56,935 nt of DNA from contig CAAEOW010000144.1 in the NCBI GenBank assembly GCA_900757705.1, positions 1-56,935 on the forward strand, given 5' to 3'. A model generated the notes under the pieces. That model saw only the letters and a list, made by a program, of their open reading frames with translations, was not told the origin of the DNA and made no database searches. Origin of the DNA: an uncultured Collinsella sp. (GTDB lineage: Bacteria; Actinomycetota; Coriobacteriia; Coriobacteriales; Coriobacteriaceae). The translations under genes were made by a program, and so were the position numbers. Below, piece after piece: positions 52,401 to 56,935 of the stretch. Positions within the stretch are counted from its first letter, which is position 1. The number at the start of each line of letters is the position of its first letter.

Positions 52401-52453
52401 ACGTCATCGCCAAGAGCAACGCCAACTTCAACGTAGTCGACCTGCTCGCTTAA
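49415..52453 (+). CDS. zinc peptidase, M16C (presequence protease-like)
   Basis: A 1012-aa metallopeptidase of the insulinase/presequence protease kind, which degrades oligopeptides inside a closed chamber. The inverted zinc motif H-I-L-E-H is at 80-84, and downstream Glu residues in the N-terminal domain could give the third ligand. The M16C-associated middle region and the second inactive M16 half (R-x-K-G-G-A-Y-G near residue 870) follow. Length is normal for full-length PreP-like enzymes. AAAGGAG lies 9 nt before the ATG at 49415. The Ala/Asp-rich stretch near 505-560 may be a linker. Confidence 0.93.
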   Translation: MPTTSTDPRAAAAALLVPGTTCHGFAVERCETVPELDSDAYVLRHTTSGARLLHLACNDENKAFAIGFKTPPADSTGVFHILEHSVLCGSAKFPVKEPFVDLIKSSMQTFLNAMTYPDKTIYPVATTNEQDLYNLMDVYLDAVFNPAIYTKPTIFEQEGWHYELDLPEGAGGDGSAASLREGTLRYNGVVFNEMKGALSDPMSVLDDAVNAALYPDTAYAHESGGDPRAIPALTYEQFLDTHARHYNPSNSYITLYGDLDVDRALAFLDERYLSQSSAASRRMDAAVAAGEDPSALAPNPLVVQTPVTCEYKRVEMATTPENALVGLGLVLGSALDRKRTIAADILFEALLGSNEAPVKKAILAAGLGGNVVSYTAAESLQPYELIMLQNAQPGVARELRRVFQDACRDLCEHGVPRERLEAIISSNEYDLRQRDYGIADGVAIACDALSTWLYDDDAATLALKYGPVYEELRGELEGSYFEDLLRELVLENDHMALVELVPVDAAEGSEGAEAAELAAKRGAMTDAELADVVERTAALRAAQEAEDTPEDKATLPRLRVSDIGEARPEPPLVVDTTAPIPCLRHGIPTNRLAYAMQYFDLSCVAFEDLPYVTLLCRLLKQLPTSEHSAEELDNLLAGKLGFLSFTTEVMTQPDVDGVRPYLLVSAGALSEKIDALASLPREVWSSTLLLDADADRVRDVLTQIRIGLEQGFINNGHSAALGRAMSYTSPSAVVREQLSGVDFYLFLRDLLEHFDERLDGLRAKLAELADRIFVADGCMASFTGSDEDFDAYWDAAGDLGLGAGDGADAGRNALVVPTPRDRHEAFVIPSDICFAASACDPRRLGLGVTGAWAVAANALSYDYLWNEIRVKGGAYGCGFRAAGERQTAFYTYRDPAIDPSIERVERAGAWLGSFEPDEAAFEGFIVSCVSGMDAPVKPYALTKRRNTTYLAGLDPNAREKRRAQMLAATPGELRSLGADVTRIATESPTCVFGGRDVIAKSNANFNVVDLLA

Positions 52454-52458
52454 CGCAC

Positions 52459-52499
52459 AAAGGTAGATTTTTGGGACATGCCCGAAAATCTACCTTTTT
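52459..52499 (+). terminator. terminator of the M16C gene, containing a recurrent 19-mer
   Basis: Arms AAAGGTAGATTTT and AAAATCTACCTTT enclose TGGGACATGCCCG. GTAGATTTTTGGGACATGC (52463-52481) recurs inverted at 54762-54780. Confidence 0.85.
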
Positions 52500-52568
52500 C
52501 TTTGGCGCACAAAGAATGCAGGCGCCTTTGCAGTAGTTCGAACATGGGTGTCTGCATCAGATATAATT

Positions 52569-52587
52569 TGCAACTGTAATATAGTTG
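52569..52587 (+). promoter_or_regulatory. palindrome upstream of hicB, possible operator
   Basis: GCAACTGTAATATAGTTGC has arms GCAACT and AGTTGC. A TATAAT lies just before it (about 52561-52566). HicB proteins often repress their own promoter, so this is a plausible binding site. Confidence 0.4.
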
Positions 52588-52648
52588 CAGCTATGAAGCG
52601 GAACGCCTTGAAACATCGTTCGATTTCTGCAAAGTGTCGGAGGTAGTC

Positions 52649-52978
52649 ATGAGTAACGTTTTGGCATACAAGGGTTATTTCGCCCCAGTCGAGTTCGATG
52701 CCGAACAGCATGTGCTAACAGGTATGGTCGCCGGCATTAGAGACGCAATCGTATTTGAAGGCTCCACGGCTGAAGAAGTGGAGCAATGCTTCCACGACGC
52801 CGTCGACGATTACCTTGAGTTTTGCGCCGAGAAGGGCAAAGAGCCCGAGCGGGCTTTTAAGGGCTCGTTCAACGTAAGAACGGGCTCTGAGCTCCACAAA
52901 CAGGCGGCGCTGGCAGCGGCAAAGAAGGGCGAGTCACTCAATAAGTTTGTGACCGAAGCAATCGCCGCGGCACTGTGA
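52649..52978 (+). CDS. HicB family antitoxin-like protein, no HicA partner
   Basis: A 109-aa protein. The N-terminal HicB fold (Y-K-G-Y-x-A-P-V-E-F-D, G-M-V-A-G-I-R-D-A, F-E-G-S-T-A-E-E) is followed by a C-terminal ribbon-helix-helix (F-N-V-R-T-G-S-E-L-H, L-N-K-F-V-T-E-A-I). GGAGG precedes the ATG. The 195 nt upstream encode no HicA; only a 17-codon frame is present. It may be an orphan antitoxin or a regulator of another target. Confidence 0.85.
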   Translation: MSNVLAYKGYFAPVEFDAEQHVLTGMVAGIRDAIVFEGSTAEEVEQCFHDAVDDYLEFCAEKGKEPERAFKGSFNVRTGSELHKQAALAAAKKGESLNKFVTEAIAAAL

Positions 52979-53099
52979 AGCCAACGTCGAGTCGAAGCCG
53001 CCACAAAGGGTGCCTTTGCGGCGGCTTCGCTGTTTGCCCAGATAAAACCTGCCAAAATAAACCTGTCCCTTTTTGGTAGGTTTGGGAGAGGAGGCTGGG

Positions 53100-53696
53100 A
53101 TGGATAAGGCTGAGTTGCGGCGGGTGGTGATTGCTCGGCGCGATGCGATTGATTTGGATGTTCGGGCGGCAAAGTCTGCTGTCATTTGCGCGCGGCTTGT
53201 TGAGTTGCTGGGCCGCCTGGATGCCGCGGCGCCGCACACCGTTGCCATCTATGCCGCGATGGGTTCCGAGGTCGACCCAGCCGCGTTTGCCGCGGCTGCC
53301 GCCAAACGCGGCTGGCGCGTGGCCTATCCGTGCATGCTCTCGGCAATTGATGCCGCAGCTTGTGGCCAGCGCATGTGCATGCGGGCAGTTGCTGTCGACG
53401 ATGCGTCCTCGGCTCCGTTTATCGCCCACCCCACGCGGGCCTTCGCGGCCATGGACATCGACAGCGACCACTTCCCTATCGTGTCTGCAGAGGCCCTCGA
53501 CATGGCCATCGTGCCACTCGTAGCCTTCGACCGCGCCGGCGCGCGCCTGGGCTACGGCGGCGGCTGCTACGACCGCTACCTGCCCATGCTCTCGCCCGCA
53601 TGTCAAATCATCGGCATCGCCTTTGACGAACAGCGTGTCGACCACGTTCCCACCGATACCCACGACCAGCCGCTACCCCACATCATCAGCGCCTAA
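53100..53696 (+). CDS. 5-formyltetrahydrofolate cyclo-ligase
   Basis: Converts 5-formyl-THF to 5,10-methenyl-THF with ATP, recycling folate. The 198-aa protein carries the substrate and ATP motif V-P-L-V-A-F-D-R and G-Y-G-G-G-C-Y-D-R-Y-L (151-161), the family hallmark. Start at 53100, with a purine-rich GGGAGAGGAGG upstream. Convergent with metA. Confidence 0.93.
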   Translation: MDKAELRRVVIARRDAIDLDVRAAKSAVICARLVELLGRLDAAAPHTVAIYAAMGSEVDPAAFAAAAAKRGWRVAYPCMLSAIDAAACGQRMCMRAVAVDDASSAPFIAHPTRAFAAMDIDSDHFPIVSAEALDMAIVPLVAFDRAGARLGYGGGCYDRYLPMLSPACQIIGIAFDEQRVDHVPTDTHDQPLPHIISA

Positions 53697-53719
53697 CGGC
53701 TGGCACACCTCCCGACGGC

Positions 53720-54646
53720 CTAGTGCTCTTCGCCGGCGCGGGCCAGGTCGTAGGGCGTGGTCTGGTAGACGTAATAGTTGAGCCAGTTGGTGTAGAGCAA
53801 CTGAGCTTGGCTGCGCCAGACGTTGCGCGGCTCGGCGGTGGGGTCGTCACCCGGGAAGTAATGCGCCGGCACCTGAGGGTTGAGCCCGCGCTTCACGTCG
53901 CGCTCGTACTCCAGGCGCAGCGTGTCGGTATCGTACTCGGGATGACCAAAGACAAAAAAGCGGCGGCTGTCGGTCGACTTGACGATGTACAGGCCTACCT
54001 CGTCGGACACGGCCACGACCTCAAGCTGCTGCTCAGCCTCCACGTCCTCGCGGCGCACATCGGTGTTGCGCGAATGCACGGCATAGAAGCGGTCGTCGAA
54101 GCCGCGGACCAGCGGGCTTTGCGGCTTCACCAGATAATGCTCGAACACGCCGCTCGCCTTTGCCGGCAGGTCGTACTTCTGGATACCGTAATGATGGTAC
54201 AGGCCGGCCTGCGCGCCCCAACAAATGTGCAGCGTAGAGTGCACGTGCGTGGTGGACCAATCCATGATCTGGCAGAGCTCGGGCCAGTAGTCGACCTCCT
54301 CGAACGGCATCTGTTCCACCGGCGCGCCCGTAATGATCAGGCCGTCGTAGTGGATGTCGCGGATGTCGTCGAACGTGCGGTAGAACGTCTCCAGGTGGCC
54401 GGCACTCACGTGCGTGGCCTCGTGCGTTTTGGTGCGCAGCAGGTCCACCTCCACCTGCAGCGGCGTGTTGGAGAGCTTGCGCATGATCTGCGTCTCGGTG
54501 GCGATCTTGGTGGGCATGAGGTTGAGGATGAGCACGCGCAGCGGACGGATGTCCTGGTGCAGCGCGCGGTACTCGGTCATGACAAAGATGTTCTCGCTCT
54601 CGAGCTGCGCGGCGGCAGGGAGGGCGTCGGGGATGCGAATGGGCAT
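53720..54646 (-). CDS. metAA: homoserine O-acetyltransferase/O-succinyltransferase, MetA family
   Basis: A 308-aa enzyme activating homoserine for methionine synthesis. The acyl-enzyme Cys is Cys142 (H-I-C-W-G-A-Q), with V-F-G-H-P-E-Y-D providing the catalytic His and Glu region. In this family residue 111 helps choose the acyl donor: Gly goes with succinyl-CoA and Glu with acetyl-CoA. Here G-A-P-V-E places Glu at 111, so O-acetylhomoserine is predicted. Length is normal. Confidence 0.93.
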   Translation of the reverse strand: MPIRIPDALPAAAQLESENIFVMTEYRALHQDIRPLRVLILNLMPTKIATETQIMRKLSNTPLQVEVDLLRTKTHEATHVSAGHLETFYRTFDDIRDIHYDGLIITGAPVEQMPFEEVDYWPELCQIMDWSTTHVHSTLHICWGAQAGLYHHYGIQKYDLPAKASGVFEHYLVKPQSPLVRGFDDRFYAVHSRNTDVRREDVEAEQQLEVVAVSDEVGLYIVKSTDSRRFFVFGHPEYDTDTLRLEYERDVKRGLNPQVPAHYFPGDDPTAEPRNVWRSQAQLLYTNWLNYYVYQTTPYDLARAGEEH

Positions 54647-54745
54647 GGATGCTCCTTACGAGTCAGTTGCAGCTATGGTACAACGAGCGGCCCCATCCGC
54701 GCGAGCACATCGCCCGGCGATGTCGCCAGCGGCCCAAATCACTCC

Positions 54746-54785
54746 AAAAGTAGAGATTAAAGCATGTCCCAAAAATCTACTTCGC
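54746..54785. repeat. hairpin with recurrent 19-mer
   Basis: AAGTAGA and TCTACTT form the stem. GCATGTCCCAAAAATCTAC (54762-54780) is the exact reverse complement of 52463-52481. It lies in the divergent gap between metA and the dehydrogenase gene, where no terminator is expected on the plus side. Confidence 0.5.
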
Positions 54786-54857
54786 TTTAGCTTAGCAAAG
54801 TGACAGCAGGACGCTACAATGGTTCGATGCGAGAAACTCGGCCGAAAGGATACATAT

Positions 54858-55835
54858 ATGTACCAGACGCGTAAGATCGGTGTGGTCGGCCAGGGCCACG
54901 TAGGAGCACATGTCGCCAACAGCCTGCTCATGCAGGGCATTGCCGATGAGCTGTACCTGTGCGATATCAACGAGACCAAGGTGACATCCGAGGTCCAGGA
55001 CCTGCGCGACTCCCTTTCGTTTGTCCCGTACAACACCAAGATCGTCAACTGCTACGACCACTACGAGGAGCTGGCCTGCTGCGACGTCATCGTCAACGCT
55101 GCCGGCAAGGTCGCGCTGGCCGCCGGCAACCGCGACGGTGAGCTGTTCTTTACCACCGACGCCGCCCGCACCTTTGCCAAGCGCATCGTCGACGCCGGCT
55201 TTGACGGCATCTTCGTGAGCATCTCCAACCCCTGCGACGTCGTGTGCACCGAGCTGTGGCACCTGACCGGCTACGATCCCAAGAAGATCATCGGCTCGGG
55301 CTGCGGTCTGGACTCCGCCCGCCTGCGCACCGAGATCTCCAAGAAGGTCGGTGTGAGCCCCAAGTCCATCGACGCCTACATGATCGGCGAGCATGGCTTT
55401 AGCCAGCTGGCCGCCTTTAAGGCCGCAACCATCGCCGGCAAGAGCCTCAACGAGCTTCAGGCCGAAAACCCCGACAAGTACGCCTTTGACCACATGGAGG
55501 TCGAGGAGCTCGCGCGCAAGGGCGGCTATGTGACCTACCAGGGCAAGCAGTGCACCGAGTACGCCGTCGCCAACTCCGCTGCGCGTGTCTGCGCCGCCGT
55601 GCTGCACAACGAGCACGCCGTGCTTTCGGCCTCTACGCTCATGACTGGCCAGTATGGCGAAGAGGGCATCTTTACCTCCCTGCCGTGCGTGATCGGCGCC
55701 GAGGGCGTCGAGGAGGTCTACACGCTCGACCTTTCCGAGCACGAGCTCGAGGGCTTCCACAAGAGCTGCCAGCACATCCGCGACAACATCGCCCAGCTCG
55801 ACTGGTGGGACGCCGAGGCGTACGACGCAAAGTAG
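54858..55835 (+). CDS. L-2-hydroxyacid dehydrogenase (L-2-hydroxyisocaproate/lactate dehydrogenase family)
   Basis: A 325-aa NAD-dependent enzyme reducing 2-oxoacids. The Rossmann motif G-Q-G-H-V-G-A-H-V-A (11-20), the S-N-P-C-D-V region (123-128) and the catalytic G-E-H-G (177-180) are present. The substrate loop (A-A-G-K-V-A-L-A-A-G-N-R-D-G) lacks the Gln typical of lactate dehydrogenase and, like L-2-hydroxyisocaproate dehydrogenase, points to larger 2-oxoacids. AAAGGA precedes the ATG at 54858. Confidence 0.88.
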   Translation: MYQTRKIGVVGQGHVGAHVANSLLMQGIADELYLCDINETKVTSEVQDLRDSLSFVPYNTKIVNCYDHYEELACCDVIVNAAGKVALAAGNRDGELFFTTDAARTFAKRIVDAGFDGIFVSISNPCDVVCTELWHLTGYDPKKIIGSGCGLDSARLRTEISKKVGVSPKSIDAYMIGEHGFSQLAAFKAATIAGKSLNELQAENPDKYAFDHMEVEELARKGGYVTYQGKQCTEYAVANSAARVCAAVLHNEHAVLSASTLMTGQYGEEGIFTSLPCVIGAEGVEEVYTLDLSEHELEGFHKSCQHIRDNIAQLDWWDAEAYDAK

Positions 55836-55876
55836 GCCGCTGGCTACCGCAACCTTGCGAATCTAAGCGCGATACT

Positions 55877-55917
55877 AAGCGGGCCGCGCCGGAAATCCCC
55901 GGCGCGGCCCACTTTTT
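55877..55917. terminator. terminator after the dehydrogenase gene
   Basis: GGGCCGCGCCGG and CCGGCGCGGCCC flank a short loop, followed by ACTTTTTTG. It lies between convergent genes. Confidence 0.88.
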
Positions 55918-55967
55918 TGACTCACGCAGCGCCCTTGCGAATCGAAGGTGAATGGTTTTCCCGTTAC

Positions 55968-56935
55968 TTAGTACTGCTCGATGCCCATGTAGCGACGGAT
56001 CTCGGGGCTGTGGTCGAACACCTTGCCGCGGGCGGCGCGCAGCTCGCAGCTCATTGCGTAGAAGAAGATCGGCTCCAGGAACGAACGCACGCTGGCGGGC
56101 ACCTCGCCCACGCCGTACTCGAGGGCGTCGAGCACCATAATCGTATCGGTGTGCGTGTTGAGAAACGCGAGCGCGCGCTCCTCCATGGGGCGGCACTCGC
56201 CCGCGCCAAGCTGCACAAAGTAGAACACGCCGGGCTCGGTGGCCTCGAAGGGACCGTGGAAGTACTCGCCAGAGTGGATATAGCAGCAGTGCTGCCACTG
56301 CATCTCCATGAGCGAGCAGATGGCCATGGCGTAGGTCTGGCTAAAGTTGGGGCCGGACCCCAGGATATAGAAGAACTTGTGCTGCTGACAGAGCTCGGCA
56401 AAGCGATCGCCCAGCTCGGTGTTGACCTTCTCGCGGGCGGCGGGCAGCAGCGCATCCATCTGCTTGAGGCCAGCGTACATGTCGGCGAGCGCCTCGTAGC
56501 CTTCCTGCTGGTCGAGCAGCTCGGCAGCCATCAGAACGCCGATGCCCTGCGGGACCTCGGCCTGCGACTCGCCCTTGCCCCACGGATAGACCCAGGTTGT
56601 CCACTTGCCGCTGTCGATCTTGGAGCCCGCATAGTCGGTCATGGTCACGACCTCGGCGCCGGCAGTCAACGCCATCTCGCAACCGTCGATGACCTCCTGC
56701 GTGTTGCCACTGTGGCTGCAGGCGACGACGAGCGACTTCGGCCCCAGGCTCTTGGGGGCCATCAGGCAAAACTCGCGCGCGGTGTAGACCGTCGAGGCAA
56801 ACGTAGTGGCCTCGCGCTTGAGCAGCTCGTTAGCCGGCATCAGGTCGATCATCGAACCGCCGCAGGCGATCCAAAAGACGTTCTCGATCTTACCCTTGCG
56901 CTCGATAATTTCCTGAATCAGATCGTGTGCGTTCA
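55968..56935 (-). CDS. SIS-domain deglycase, FrlB-like (5' end outside window)
   Basis: At least 322 codons are present; the frame is open to the right edge, so the true start is outside. Two SIS domains are visible: W-I-A-C-G-G-S at the edge, S-H-S-G-N-T-Q-E (loop 2), G-S-G-P-N-F-S in the second domain, S-G-E-Y-F-H-G-P-F-E as active-site region, and the C terminus R-R-Y-M-G-I-E-Q-Y close to FrlB. It is a paralogue of the 45900-46934 protein. Fructoselysine- or glucosamine-type 6-phosphates are candidate substrates; which one is not decidable here. Confidence 0.82.
   Translation of the reverse strand, partial: NAHDLIQEIIERKGKIENVFWIACGGSMIDLMPANELLKREATTFASTVYTAREFCLMAPKSLGPKSLVVACSHSGNTQEVIDGCEMALTAGAEVVTMTDYAGSKIDSGKWTTWVYPWGKGESQAEVPQGIGVLMAAELLDQQEGYEALADMYAGLKQMDALLPAAREKVNTELGDRFAELCQQHKFFYILGSGPNFSQTYAMAICSLMEMQWQHCCYIHSGEYFHGPFEATEPGVFYFVQLGAGECRPMEERALAFLNTHTDTIMVLDALEYGVGEVPASVRSFLEPIFFYAMSCELRAARGKVFDHSPEIRRYMGIEQY

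Overview
The window reads as a chromosomal segment of a GC-rich gut actinobacterium of the class Coriobacteriia, most likely Collinsella or a close relative. This is an inference from gene content: a cbiMQO cobalt ECF transporter, a T-box-controlled pheST, fructoselysine-type PTS and deglycase genes, and many SipW-dependent surface proteins. No rRNA or phylogenetic marker search was possible. Coding density is high, with short operons on both strands.

Layout. 1-17.3 kb is mostly core metabolism: a Ca2+-type P-ATPase, pyruvate kinase, a nuclease-fold-like protein, a phospholipase C-like protein, cbiMQO with a structured leader, pheS-pheT behind a T-box, an M32 carboxypeptidase and glmM. 17.4-30.1 kb is a cell-surface region: a DUF4012 membrane protein, an EamA permease, and an eight-gene minus-strand operon. 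That operon encodes four small secreted proteins with SipW-type signal sequences, two SipW-like signal peptidases, a membrane-anchored McrB-like AAA+ ATPase and a DUF2357/coiled-coil protein. I regard it as the most interesting system here. 30.3-38.9 kb looks like an acquired island beside a tRNA-Val(GAC). It has a MITE-like palindrome, a second nuclease-fold-like protein, a DUF5710 protein, a zinc-ribbon protein, an HNH endonuclease, a broken IS1595-type transposase, a broken DinJ/RelB antitoxin, and an AT-richer single-chain restriction-modification enzyme.

38.9-43.6 kb returns to surface genes: two more SipW-type proteins, and a PilZ (c-di-GMP receptor) gene coupled to a membrane protein carrying the same C-terminal signature. 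In all, seven proteins share a W-L-E-G-x-D-P-x-C-like motif near the C terminus. 44.2-48.9 kb is a mannose-family PTS (IIA, IIB, IIC, IID) with an FrlB/GfrF-like sugar-amine deglycase and a GntR/UTRA regulator, best read as uptake and cleavage of an Amadori product. 49.4-56.9 kb holds an M16C peptidase, an orphan HicB, 5-formyl-THF cyclo-ligase, MetA, a 2-hydroxyacid dehydrogenase and a second FrlB-like deglycase cut by the window edge.

Intergenic DNA is rich in structured repeats: long nested hairpins just after stop codons, a 20-bp motif in direct and inverted copies, ATCTCTC hairpin clusters, and a 19-bp terminator-associated repeat.
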